64,000 bases of DNA from Alviniconcha marisindica (taxonomy: Eukaryota > Mollusca > Gastropoda > Provannidae), in contig JABMCL010002049.1 in NCBI GenBank assembly GCA_018857735.1, positions 390,001-454,000 on the forward strand, given 5' to 3'. A program made the translations under genes and the position numbers. The notes under the pieces are model-generated. The model was not told the DNA's origin and did not search any database. It worked only from the letters and a program-made list of their open reading frames with translations. How positions within the stretch are numbered: the stretch's first letter is position 1; the number at the start of each line of letters is the position of its first letter. Positions 22,446-31,259 of the stretch are shown piece by piece.

Positions 22446-23352
22446 TTCATGTTAGCATGTGAGTTTGTATGTCTGTAAACAGGTTTGCATGGGTGCGTGT
22501 ATGTATGTGAGAGACAGGGAGAGATGAATAATTACAATGTCATTTTCAAGTTAAAAAAAAGTTCTGGAATGTGACTGGAAAAAAAAGAAGCAGTTGTGAG
22601 AGAAAAAAAATCATCATACGAAATGAATAACATAAATGCATGCACGGCGGGATCCCCAGTCCAGAATACAAGGGTGGCGGTCACTGGAGGCCCCCCCTCC
22701 CCCCCTCCCCATCCTACACACACACACCTTCCCCACCCCCACCCCCACCTCTTTGTTCCCTCTTCCCTTTGTTCTTACCTTTAGTGAAATAGGCTTTGTA
22801 GAGGGGGAAGCCAGCACATTAATGAAGCACAGTCTATGGCCATTTTCCAGGCACACTGCTGCAGTGAGCACATTATTGAAGCACAATCTATGGCCGTTTT
22901 CCAGGCACACTGCTGCAGTGAGCACATTATTGAAGCACAATCTATGGCCGTTTTCCAGGCACACTGCTGCAGTGAGCACATTATTGAAGCACAATCTATG
23001 GCCGTTTTCCAGGCACACTGCTGCAGTGAGCACATTATTGAAGCACAATCTATGGCCGTTTTCCAGGCACACTGCTGCAGTGAGCACATTATTGAAGCAC
23101 AATCTATGGCCATTTTCCAAGCACAGTGCTGCAGTGAGCACATTATCAAAGCACAGCCTATGGCCGTTTTCCAAGCACAGTGCTGCAGTGAGGCTCACCT
23201 GTCATTCTTGTTCCCCTTTGTGGCAGGTTCAACAGCAGGGGAAGCTACTCACAGTGTTTTCCTCCTCTCGATACTGTGGCGGGGCCAACGATGCAGCGTG
23301 TGTCCTGGCGGACAACTACAAGTTACGAATGATTCGCATCGATACCACATAA
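2630..23352 (+). CDS. Nudix-like/EF-hand/PPP-type Ser/Thr phosphatase, 19 exons, 796 aa
   Basis: Exons: 2630-2791, 4416-4541, 6733-6856, 7395-7508, 8429-8558, 10685-10858, 11390-11473, 11845-11973, 13466-13575, 13905-14048, 14576-14667, 15469-15546, 16333-16465, 18355-18485, 19215-19321, 20395-20497, 21411-21556, 22189-22366, 23227-23352. All junctions are GT/AG and phases agree (2391 nt). Residues 8-110 resemble a Nudix fold ([21 protein letters not shown]), but the catalytic REUxEE signature is missing. Residues 219-277 hold two EF-hand loops: the first (D222-E233) is degenerate, the second (D264-E275, [12 protein letters not shown]) canonical. An acidic/serine stretch (355-362) followed by a basic PPLKKQRPK looks like a regulated nuclear-localisation signal. 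Residues 515-796 carry the full PPP set: GDIHGN (534), GDYVDRG (566), RGNHE (597), HGG (652), RAHE (745). The likely role is Ca2+-responsive dephosphorylation of Ser/Thr. The order differs from PPEF/RdgC, where EF-hands follow the phosphatase. Start: first ATG of the open frame. Substrate unknown. Confidence 0.92.
4090..4332. repeat. Dispersed repeat ('ggtcttaaaagagg' family), intron 1
   Basis: Blocks such as 'gagagaccacccttctttta', 'ctggccaagga' and 'ggtggtcttgaaagaggg' recur, rearranged, at about 10340-10560 and 49660-49890. Copies have 'gaaaccctt', 'ggccagg' and 'ttccactg' in common. Ends are not sharply defined. Type (SINE or MITE) uncertain. Confidence 0.5.
4542..5836 (+). repeat. Minisatellite (42/40-bp unit) starting at the exon 2 donor
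   Basis: About 30 copies of a unit made of 'catgtaccacacagccatg' plus 'cacagtgtgtaccactatca' fill the start of intron 2. The first unit begins at the donor itself ('acagtatgtaccacac'), and internal units read 'atcaggtcatgtaccacac', so they carry CAG/GT donor-like steps. Because 42 is a multiple of three and the unit lacks most stops, frames up to 453 codons stay open here; they are artefacts. A higher-order period of 456 bp is visible: 'tgtacaacacagcc' occurs at about 5215 and 5671 in the same context. Confidence 0.93.
5968..6560. repeat. (GT)n and decayed CA/TG microsatellite region in intron 2
   Basis: A GT repeat of about 70 bases is followed by about 500 bases of interrupted CA/TG tracts with 'catgca' and 'tatata' interruptions. 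Reading frames are dipeptide-biased on both strands. No exon found. Confidence 0.85.
7675..7725 (+). pseudogene. Decayed copy of exon 5 5' end (phosphatase), intron 4
   Basis: 'Gtgacagagcaagacatgct' followed by 'atacc' and 'gactatgatccag' aligns to the acceptor and first ~40 bases of exon 5 (8422-8470: 'gtgacagaacaagacctgct', 'ttacc', 'gaccatgtgccag'). It keeps the AG acceptor. Identity is moderate, roughly three quarters by eye. Confidence 0.5.
8302..8375 (+). pseudogene. Two further short exon 5-like fragments, intron 4
   Basis: 'Gacctgctctaactggactt' then 'catgac' (8302-8327) resembles exon 5 'gacctgctttaccatgagtt' then 'catgac'. 'Gtgacagccaac' with 'atgctttacctggagtt' (about 8339-8371) resembles the exon 5 acceptor region. 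Both lie directly upstream of the real exon at 8429. The second match is weak. Confidence 0.35.
8960..9665 (+). repeat. Possible LINE 3' end in intron 5, with CT microsatellites
   Basis: 'Gaacctaaactacaatcctt' with 'aaataaagtttt' and 'gagttc' occurs twice, at about 9051-9108 and 9611-9665. The second ends in 'aagttcgagttc', a typical short-repeat tail of CR1/L2-type LINEs. (CT)n tracts at 8970-9045 and a C-run at about 9267-9290 lie nearby. No ORF was recognised, so the LINE assignment is inference. Confidence 0.35.
10340..10565. repeat. Dispersed repeat ('ggtcttaaaagagg' family), intron 5
   Basis: 'Gtggtcttaaaagaggtgtg', 'ctggtcttcaaagaggg' and 'ctttggccagg' match the family seen at 4090-4332 and 49660-49890. 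No coding content. Confidence 0.5.
12648..12712 (+). repeat. Dispersed element tail '(gtaa)n...gtccacagaaacc...attagggacgg', intron 8
   Basis: 'Agtaagtaagtaaacatggt' is followed by 'catccacagaaaccat' and 'ggcttattagggacggg'. The same string, slightly diverged, occurs at 34088-34156, 35205-35250 (reverse), 36183-36225, 42655-42745, 42900-42985 and 47218-47295 (reverse). This marks a dispersed, probably SINE-like family. Confidence 0.7.
12946..13277 (+). repeat. Minisatellite, 47-bp unit, about 7 near-identical copies
   Basis: The unit contains 'gagctgacagcttttgcgtc', 'ttcatccaaggggcatt' and 'actttacaagg'. Copies look identical by eye, which suggests recent expansion or strong homogenisation. 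The array ends about 190 bp before the exon 9 acceptor. I see no similarity to exon 9. Confidence 0.93.
14312..14432. repeat. (CA)n microsatellite, intron 10
   Basis: About 120 bases of CA repeat with a few A insertions sit between CT-rich sequence and the exon 11 acceptor. Long Thr-His or Val-Cys frames here are not genes. Confidence 0.95.
15644..16080. repeat. Microsatellites (GT)n(GA)n and (CA)n, intron 12
   Basis: A GT tract (about 15644-15722) passes into GA (15722-15748). A second CA-rich tract lies at about 15967-16078. The DNA between is unremarkable. Confidence 0.93.
16446..17720 (+). repeat. Minisatellite (30-bp unit) that repeats the exon 13 donor
   Basis: Exon 13 ends 'cgcccacttacatcctag' followed by gttggt. 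The next ~1.25 kb consists of about 40 diverged 30-bp units, many reading 'cacttacatcctaggtcagt' or 'catacatcttaggtcagt'. The repeat therefore includes the last bases of the exon and a donor. Two subfamilies are visible: 60-bp dimers to about 17000, then a 30-mer with 'agatcacctgcatacatctt' to about 17700. The real donor (gttggt) matches consensus less well than the repeated gtcagt. In frame, read-through meets TAG within the first unit, so use of any decoy would truncate the protein before the phosphatase domain. Confidence 0.95.
18184..18310 (+). pseudogene. Tandem decayed copy of the exon 14 acceptor and exon start
   Basis: The ~127 bp ending at 18310 are a diverged duplicate of 18311-18437. 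The copy keeps a polypyrimidine-poor but intact 'tattgcag' acceptor. It then encodes a GDIHGN-like start with Gly changed to Ser (GDIHSN) and reaches TGA after 18 codons at the point matching LWRL. It is a pseudo-exon for the first metal-binding motif of the phosphatase, immediately before the real exon 14 (18355). Confidence 0.88.
19346..19932 (+). repeat. Minisatellite, about 46-bp unit, intron 15
   Basis: About 13 copies contain 'attgttgacagcattcactg' and 'tgaccagtagcct' with a variable 'cggttctcctgga' or 'taattctgga' segment. It starts about 25 bases after the exon 15 donor but does not include it. The array is cut at its right end by a TTAA-type transposon copy. Confidence 0.92.
19932..20170 (+). 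mobile_element. Partial TTAA-type MITE copy (family 2), intron 15
   Basis: It begins with 'ttaaaggggaactgaacc', the same end as the element at 61772. It continues 'aagaagcatcac' and 'gttgataggaatgga' (shared with 63930-64000 and with 35640-35718 reversed) and contains the CRE palindrome tgacgtca at 20091. The right end is unclear, so 20170 is approximate. Confidence 0.7.
20498..21011 (+). repeat. Minisatellite (44-bp unit) that repeats the exon 16 donor
   Basis: Exon 16 ends 'gtggatgatagg' followed by gtgagt. The following DNA has about 11 copies of a 44-bp unit reading 'ctatagggtgagttggggct' then 'gtgcctttgtgtgcacaagt'. Each copy regenerates the six-base donor gtgagt after 'atagg', so the authentic donor is the first of about twelve equal sites. 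Extension by one unit shifts the frame, and an in-frame TGA appears at the second donor. Confidence 0.95.
21565..21955 (+). repeat. Minisatellite, about 25-bp unit, intron 17
   Basis: About 15 copies of 'tctgacctctcccatcatcc' plus 'tgcag' start 9 bases after the exon 17 donor. Most units have a pyrimidine tract followed by 'tgcag', so they resemble acceptor sites. A resemblance to the exon 17 text 'gagtctgacagccccatg...atcctg' is visible but not conclusive. Confidence 0.88.
22390..22442. repeat. (GT)n microsatellite, intron 18
   Basis: An uninterrupted GT tract of about 52 bases lies 24 bases after the exon 18 donor. Confidence 0.97.
22641..22692 (+). pseudogene. Copy of the exon 17 HGG segment in intron 18
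   Basis: This 52-bp stretch matches exon 17 at 21421-21473 with three substitutions and one deleted C (about 49 of 53 positions). It would still encode HGGIPSPE, the metal-ligand His motif, and then shifts frame at the deletion. It has no acceptor of its own and runs into a C-rich tract. Confidence 0.92.
22826..23190 (+). repeat. Minisatellite, 54-bp unit, about 7 copies, intron 18
   Basis: The unit contains 'gaagcacaatctatggccgt', 'tttccaggcacactgctgca' and 'gtgagcacattatt'. Five central copies are nearly identical and the last two differ more. The array ends about 35 bases before the exon 19 acceptor. Since 54 is a multiple of three, several frames on both strands stay open across it; these are not genes. 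Confidence 0.94.
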
Positions 23353-23693
23353 CCCTACTTGCTCTCTGCTCCAGTAGAATGGAACATTATGTGGTCATGG
23401 TCTCCTACATAATGGGTCTGGTTAATGAGGCAGTTACTTTTTAATTTTGTATTGCTCATATTTTTATTGATTTTGTTTTCATCAGATAATTTGTTGTATA
23501 TATTTATTTTTACTTTTGAGAAATATTTTTTCTATTTTGGGTATTGACCTGTGCAGGAAATATTGTTTAGTATTTATAATGTAAAAAATACTTACGGTGA
23601 TGATGAAAATAGTAATGGCAATATTTTGGAAATTATGCTCCATGTTGTAATTCCACATTTGTGGTGTGCAGAAAATACTTTCCTGGAGCAGAA

Positions 23694-23704
23694 AATAAAA
23701 TAAA
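23694..23704 (+). terminator. Polyadenylation signals of the phosphatase gene
   Basis: Two overlapping AATAAA hexamers (23694 and 23699) lie about 345 bases after the stop codon; another AATAAA is at 23793. These are the first such signals on this strand after the gene. Actual cleavage site not visible. Confidence 0.6.
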
Positions 23705-24005
23705 CAATTGGTAGAACCCTTTCTTTAGTATGTTACACCTGTGATAATTGCTTTAAAGAAAACAGCAGCTGAAGGCAAAATTACATTTACCAAATAAAGC
23801 AAAAAGCATTAAATCATTTTTATATCATGCTTTTTTCTCCTCAGTGTCCCGCTCTCCCTTTAATTGTCAGAAGTCTTCTTTTTTTTCTCCCTTTTTTTAA
23901 ACACTGGGTGCCATGAAAATATCCCTCAGTGGTACTGATGAAATGCCTCTTTTAACTTTCATTTCTGTGGGATTTCTCTGCTGCCCTTGTTTGCTATTGT
24001 CCAGT

Positions 24006-24523
24006 CCCAGTAAACATGCTGGATCTGATTCGCATCCGGTCCGGATCAGGTGGGAAGCATTGGCCAGAAGCGGGTCGGATGATTCTTGCACACCAGCTTG
24101 CTTCTGGACTGGATCCGTTTGGCCAAAAGCTGACACAATCAGCCAGAACTAAATCAGATCTGGGCTGGTTTTTGCACAATATTATCTGGGTCATCTGTGG
24201 ATAAACAGAACCGAGTCCAAAAGTTGGAAACAGGTAGTGGGCCGGTTGCGTCCTGCCAGAAACCGGGCCCGATGATTCCTGCACTAGCTTGCTTCCAGAC
24301 CAGATGCGTTTGGCCAAACCCTGACCAGGCCATCCAGATCAGATCCGTGCTGCTTTTGCACAACATGATCCATGCCTTCTTTGGAAGAACGGAGCTGAAA
24401 CGGATGCTGGCAGTCAGATCCAGCATATACTATCCAGCCCGATTCTGGTGGCATGCTGGCCATAATGGCCATAACTGGCTGTAACCAAAACGCTTCCAGA
24501 TCAGATCCAGCATGTTTACTGGG
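24006..24523. mobile_element. MITE with perfect 24-bp terminal inverted repeats
   Basis: The left end (24006-24029, 'cccagtaaacatgctggatc' plus 'tgat') is the exact reverse complement of 24500-24523. Inside, a segment with 'gcttgcttc', 'ccgtttggccaaa' and 'ttttgcacaa' occurs twice in direct orientation (about 24080-24180 and 24265-24365), so the element is partly an internal duplication. No transposase is encoded. No clear target-site duplication was found. It lies about 300 bases downstream of the phosphatase 3' UTR. Confidence 0.92.
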
Positions 24524-27500
24524 GTGCAATTGTTCACCTCTCAGTCTTCTCAAACTTTAGTGTTCTGATGGCCTGCCTTCCCTCTTTTAGGATGTTTATT
24601 TTTCACATCCGTTGCTATACTGCAGTGATTTTTTTCTTCTCTTTTATTGATGTTTCTGGGGGTTAATGTAGATATGTTGTTCTTTTTCTGGCCCAAACCA
24701 GTATATGCTGTTACTTTTCCCAGAGCAGTATGCTTGTTTAAGTTTGGTGTTTGTTTTATATGATGTGTGCATGTGTCTGTTATAAGTGATATGTTTTATA
24801 TGTGTGCATGTGTGTTATGATTTCACAAACTGCCAATCTCCAGCCTTTGTTCTACTATGGTGAGAACTAATGCATGGAAACAGACCTGCCTTTTGGGAGC
24901 TATCATCAAACTCAGTATTACTGAACTTGGGTTAATTCACTGACAAAGTTCTGTCTGCAGTTTTCAATTTACGGTTGAAGTCAATTCTCACTGCCACCAT
25001 TTGCATTGGTGTTGTGTGCACATAGTCTTGGCCACCAAGTTCCACATGTGCGGCTTTGGGTGAGAGTCTGGTTAGCAGAGACTGGAGAGAGAACAAAATC
25101 CCCCTAATCCAGTCACAGTTATTTCCAGCAATAGATCATAAAATGTGCATGTATACAAATTATTTCCAGAAGCTGATTTGAACAAACGTGATGTCATTTG
25201 TTCATTTTTGGTGGGTGTTGGAGGGGAGGGGATGTGTGCATTGTGGAGAAACTAAGATTTGCTGGTACCTAGACCATGATGAGACTAAGCATGCTGTGAG
25301 TCTGATGGTGGCCTTAAATAGTTTACAGATTTTGGCTAAGGTTTGTATGTGTTACAGGGAGGGAGGGAGGGGGTGTCTTTCTGATCTCAAAAGTATGCTC
25401 GTTGGCATTTTCTGGTGATAACTAGATGTTAATGAACTAATGGTGTGCTGGATCAGTAAAAAAGCTTTGCTCTTCTCTTTCTAACAGTAACCCATGGATG
25501 TGTTTTTATTGGGGTTGGGGGGGGGGGGGGGGGGGTAAAATCTTGATTATGAGCCAGTCAAGCATTGCCTTCTCTGACATGATCTTTCTCATCTCTGTTA
25601 AGAAAAATAAAATAAACTCTGCATGTCTTCTTGGACATTGGCCCTGTTTCTCTAACTGTAAATAGTCATTTTCACAAGCATAATGCTAATGGCGCACTCT
25701 GTACTTAATTTGTTTTGGGCTGTGAGCAGAGAGATTGACTGCAGTTTTAATCTTCGCACCATTAGCTACATCGCCCATAAACTGTTGGCAGGCACAGTTA
25801 TGGGTTTGCCAAATTGCCTGTAGACTGGTAGTTGTACAGTTGAACTGCCATTGAGTACACCCCCTTGGACATGCCAAAGAACATTGTTTTTGCAGACGGG
25901 TTGTCTTTTGTGGAGACACTGGAAACTTTGTTTCTGCAGACAGGATGTTTTTTGCAGATGGTTTGTCTTTTGTGGAGACTTTGGAAGCTTTGTTTTTTGC
26001 AGATGGGATGTTTTTTGTTAAGAGTTTTGTAACATTGTCTTTGCAGACAGGTTGTTTTGTTGAGAATGTTGTCAAGCTGTGGAAGTTTTGATGAACTGTC
26101 ATGCTTACAGTGGACACAGCTGGTGTTGTGTACAACAGTAGGTAGGTGGAATCGGGGGTGGGGGGGGGGGGGAGGGGGGGGGGGCAGGGGGGGGGGAGGG
26201 GGGGAAGAAAGGCAGTAATCCTAACGCAGTTAATTATGAAGATTCATAGGGTGTTTGGGTCGGTCAGGTCATTCACTTTCAGATCTGCAGCTAGACCAGT
26301 CCTGCAGCTGCAGTGATCCGCAGAGGTGCCTTGGGTGCTTCTGCTTTATTTTGAAAAAAAAAGAAGAGGAAAAGTCTACTGTTTTTTTGTTGTGGGGGGA
26401 GGAGGGGGGGGGGGGGGGGGTCTGCACAAAGTTGCACACATTTAAGATGTTCAGTACTGGCAGTTGTTTTGAAGAGCACCCACCCAGAGCTTAACTGGTA
26501 CAGCTGCTAGGGTGTGAAAGACATGGACTTTGATTTCGACACTCAGAGAGTCAGAGAAGTGAGCTTGACAAAGTTTTGTTCCTTGTTTTTTGGTCACTTG
26601 TGTCACAGATGTTTTGTTCGCTTTGGACACATGTTTTGCAGTTCATACACTCATTGATGCCAGAATGTCAGATAGATTTGGCTTGGCAGTGCTACGCATC
26701 TATTTCTTGTGTGATTCCATGTTTTTTGTGTGTGTGTTTATTTTTTCTGTTTGTTTTTTAAGTTGGGAGGTGAGCATTGGGTTTACAAGTCTGGTTTGGT
26801 TTGGATGTGTATGTTGCTTATTTGTGTTTGGTAGCACCTATGCTTATGCATACTGATACACATTGCTTTAGGTGAGCTGGATGTTTGGCATGTGAGTGAT
26901 TTCATTTTGTGGAATTATGAAACTTTCAAATCAGATCTTTAGAATTGGGGATGAGCAAAGACAAGCTTGCCTAAAGAAGGGAAGTTGTGCTTAAGCAGTT
27001 AATAGCCTCTTTTCACCAAGGAGCTTTCTGGTCCAAATTTGGATAAATTGAAGTTAAGTGAATGCAAAAGTTGCGATTATTTATTTATTTATGTCCCTGT
27101 GTGTCTGGGTTTGTGTGACCTACCGATCAAACACTAAAAGGCAGCATTTTTTTCTTCTTCTTTCTTTCCCCCCCCCCCCCACCCCGAGACATATGCATTA
27201 ACTAAAGATGTAATCTTGACTTTCTTTGTCAACCCACCTATCTTTTGTCAGCATCAGCAAACTGTTATTTTCTTTGTTTTGTGGTCTTTGTGAGCTCCAC
27301 ACACAAGCTACAGATAGAACTGGGGTTCCTCTGGCATTGCAGAATGTCTTTGAAAAAATGTACCTAATAATCAACATATATATTGCATAGATGAGCTGGA
27401 ACGGTGCTGATGTTGAAGTGTGCGTGAACTCGTTGTTTCTCCTTTTCTGTGCCTGTTTGTGCGCGAGTCGGTTTTCCAGTGTACCAACAGTGTGCATGTT

Positions 27501-27900
27501 TTTCTGCTCCTCAACATGTTGTATGTTTTGTTTCAAGTGTCATCTATAAAGACATTCATGAAGGTGTATGGTTCCTTTTTTTAAATAAAATAAAGTTATT
27601 CACTCATTCCATGAACTTTTAAATGCATGGTGTTTGCATTCTGCACTGCACATTCATTTGCATGCTTGCTTAGCTTGAAGCAAAAATTGTATAGTATAGG
27701 AATACTAAAAATGGCAGAAGTTATGATTGTCAAATATGGTCACACACTTTTAGTACTTAGTCTTCACAAAGTGAAGACAACAGATTTGCATCATTTTGCA
27801 CTTGTTTGATGTGATTTTTTTTTCTTGGGCTGGGGGGGGGGGGGGGGGGCAATTATGGTGATAATTTGATAGGTCATTTTTAGGGCTGATGGCAAATCAT
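24524..27900. other. Intergenic DNA without a recognised gene
   Basis: Frames on both strands are short and unrelated to known families. Contents: G-runs at 25510-25537, 26157-26210, 26402-26420 and 27830-27850 (G-quadruplex-prone), and an imperfect tandem repeat at about 25885-26060 with 'gcagacgggttgtcttttgt' and 'ggagactttgga'. Confidence 0.6.
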
Positions 27901-27902
27901 CC

Positions 27903-28362
27903 CGACCTATGTGAGGCGAAGTGGCCGAGGGGCTCACATTGTGGTAGTCAGTGCCACACAACTGGGATCCTGGGATCCACCCTTCCTCATCCCAGGCTCA
28001 ACATTGTACTTTTGTTGTTGTTGTCTTCAACGCTGGCCTGGCCAGGGACACGAGACTGACTGTCCAGTCCTTCAGCCGGGGATGTAAAAGCATGCTGGAC
28101 CCTTGTGCTTTCTGGCTGTGTAGCTGGAAATTGAAGAAGAGTAGTATCATGCACTGACTTTTTCATCACACAGAACAACACTTCAACAGTTCAACCCCTA
28201 TCTGTTCTGAAACGATGTGTTGCAGGAAAGGCACAGCGTGTCTGGGAGGACGTCATGGCGCGCTCCCCACTGCGCATGTCTAATTAATGTCTCTCTCTAC
28301 ACACTGATGTCACATATTCAGGTGCATGACAATATTAAATCTACTACTACTACTACTACCAA
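27903..28362 (+). mobile_element. Probable tRNA-derived SINE ending in (TAC)n
   Basis: The head 'gaagtggccgaggggctcac' resembles a Ser/Leu tRNA box A, and 'gggatcctgggatcc' lies where a degenerate box B would fall. A body follows with 'ccggggatgtaaaagcatgc' and 'gtgtgtagct'-like text, and the tail 'aatattaaatctactactac' ends in a TAC repeat. The assignment rests on this order only. No protein is encoded. Confidence 0.45.
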
Positions 28363-28383
28363 GACAAGCAGTTAAAGAATCAT

Positions 28384-28690
28384 TTTGGTTGTAGAAAACA
28401 TCAAAAGCTTCACAGAATTGTAGAGAACTGTAAAGGTTCTGGTGACCTTGACCTAATTTGAATGTGGCAGCCTCATTTTGCTGTTGAAAGCATCAACAAC
28501 TTGACAGAATTAGCAGAGAATGGTGGAACATCATTCAGATTGACCTAATTTGAATGTTGTAGCATTATTTTGTTGTTCAAAACAGCAACGTATTTACATA
28601 ATTAGCAGAGGATGGTGCTTGCAGTGACCTACATCTGATTTGATAGTTACAGCATCATTTGTATTAGTTTAAAATATTTAAAATGTAAAA
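28384..28690. repeat. Diverged tandem repeat, about 108-bp unit, 3 copies
   Basis: Three decayed copies each contain 'cagaattagcagagaatggt'-like text, 'gacctaatttgaatgt' and 'agcatcattttg'. The copies are older than the minisatellites in the phosphatase gene. Confidence 0.65.
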
Positions 28691-30904
28691 CCTTTACCAA
28701 ATTGTACAGACTGGTGTCATGTTCAGATCTAGTCGTTATGCCCTTGCGCTTGAATTTAAACAGAGAGAACTATGTATAGTTGCAGTTTTTCTTTGCTTCA
28801 TGTAGTTACATTTACAGTTTAGCCTTTTGAATGCAGGTCGCTAGGGCATTCACTTGACAATGGGGTTAATATTTACAGTTAGCCTTTTGGTCACTAGGGC
28901 ATTCACTTGACAGCCTAGGTGGGGTTAATGTTGAATGAAATTAGTACCTAGTTGGAGGCTCCTCCTTCCTCCCAAAAACCATCATGGACTGGAACTCATT
29001 ACCCATGGAAGTGGTGGAGGTCCCCACCCTTGATGCTTTTGTGTTAAGGGTATCGAACTGAACAATTACCTACAGTCACCCCCCACCCCCCACCCCTGTT
29101 CCTGATTTGTTGTTGTTGTTGTTTTTGCCAGACCAGTACAACAACAAACACCCCAAGTTATAGGCGTCAGAGTAATCAACACATTGATTGTGGGCCCATA
29201 AATGAAAGAAGAAGAAGGTCTTTATCTTCTTTTCATCTGCCAAGGGTTTCACTGGAGAGCAGCTCTTGAGATGACATCTGTGGTGTTCTGCAAAACATCC
29301 CACAGGTCCATACAGCTTTTGGTACATTTGCAACACACACTTTTCATTGGCAGTCTTCTTGGCAAAGGATACTTGCTTCATTTGACCATTTCCATACTAT
29401 TCACATTCCCTCTCGCTTTGCATTGTAAATAGACTGGTGAAATAAAATCAGTCTGTTCATTGTGGACTTATTATCAGGAACACAGTCAGTATTACTTGAT
29501 GCCTATGGCTCATTTCCTGCATGACTGTTGTATATGTATATTTGCAGTGATTTAGTGATGCGTAGTGTGACAAGAGAGTGGAAGAGGCATCCTCAGTTCC
29601 ATGGACTTTTCACAGTCATTATCTTCTTTGTGCAATCTAGTGGTGTGGACGCACGAAGAATATCAGCTCAACCAACAGTATTTTCTTCTTTTTATTTTTA
29701 TTTTTATGAGCATTGGGACAGTTTTAGAAGTGAACAATGTTGCATTCATTTGTCTCTGCTGTGTTGTTGATGGAAGTGCAGTCACCAAAATTTCCCTATT
29801 TCTGCTTAAAGTGTTAACAAGTCATACACATTACAACTGAAAAATTCAGTTTGTTCATGGTTGGAGATACAGAGACTCTGAATCTCCACAATATTTTGAC
29901 AGTAATGATAATCATAACTAGATTGATATTTGCATATGTTTGTCCTCCCCCCCACAGTAATGATAATAATAACTAGATTGATACTTGCATATATTTGTCC
30001 TCCCCCCCCCCCCCCCCCACCACCACACACACACACACACACCTGCAGAAGTAGGTATTCTGAAGCTTACTGTGCCAGTAGTGTGCAAATTACCATACTG
30101 TTGCTTACATTTGCTGTACAGAAGTGTTTTATGTGCCTGTAACACTATCGGAGGGAAATTGTGAGAAATTTGGAAAGTGCAGGCAAGCGTGTGGAGCACA
30201 CCAGAGTGCCTGGAGAAAACCCCTGAGACTACTAACCTGAAAATCAGTATTATTTATTGATGGATGAAAGTCCTTTTTACCCCCTCAAACTTTCTTCAAT
30301 TGGGAAGAGCCTGAATCATCATTTTGATTATTTCTGCTACTGCTATCGGGTATCGGTGTTTTCGATGCTGCCGGTCAGTCATTATAGGCCTTCTGTTTTC
30401 AAAAGGTGGACGTGGGATCTTCAGTGTGCACCATGATCTAAGTGTGTGCTGTGCACAAGAACGAGGTGAGGCAGACAGTGATGAGTCGGCACGAGTGTTG
30501 ACTCAGAACTAAAAATTGGCCCTTCACCCTGTCACACCCAGAAATCGAACCCTTTGCTACTGGATTTATAGCTCAACTGACACAAACACCTCAAACTTTT
30601 ATTTTGAAAAAAAGAAGAAGAAAAAATGATGAATGGTGATGATGGCAGTGATGGTGATCATGATACGATACTACTTGTACTGATGAGGATAACAACATGA
30701 AAAGTAACAGCAATGTTCATAATTCACATAAAGTAACACTTGATTGCCCTGTGAAATGAAATTTGTTTTGAGACATACCATCTGTGTTACATGTAAAAGC
30801 ACAGGGCAATTACTGCCTGTAAAACAACATTAGCCAAATGGTAGTACTATAATTATTGCTATTATTACTAGGTATTTTTATATTTATTAATGGTAATGAC
30901 TAGA

Positions 30905-31022
30905 TTTTACGTTCGGCACACACATGTAATTTAAGTCCATTCAGTGTGCCATAATCCTGGAATACTTTGTTAGGCACACACATGTAATTTAAGTCCACTC
31001 AGTGTGCCATAAAGCTGGAAAA
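30905..31022. repeat. Direct duplication of about 55 bp
   Basis: 'Ggcacacacatgtaatttaa' plus 'gtccactcagtgtgccataa' occurs twice in tandem with few differences. Surroundings have no gene. Confidence 0.75.
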
Positions 31023-31259
31023 CTATGAGGCCTTTGTCCAGTGTGTGTTGTTTTAAACATGAAGAAGGGGAAAAAATTGTACTCTTCCCCCTTGAGTGTC
31101 AACCATGAGATGACCCTGTGTGGCTGACCGAACATCGATTCCTGAAACTAACTGGCAACAATGCAGGACTGGAACAAAGTTTTGAGTACAATTTCTTTTT
31201 AACAGAACGAATCTTGGATTGATTGATTGTGTTCCATGCTTCCAGTGGAATAATAAGCA

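Noticed and set aside
22614..23352. Open frames of about 200-240 codons on both strands over the 54-bp array
   Set aside because: Same artefact; the only real coding part is exon 19 (23227-23352) in its own frame.
24154..24553. Overlapping 90-codon frames on both strands
   Set aside because: They coincide with the MITE and its internal duplication and have no transposase motif.
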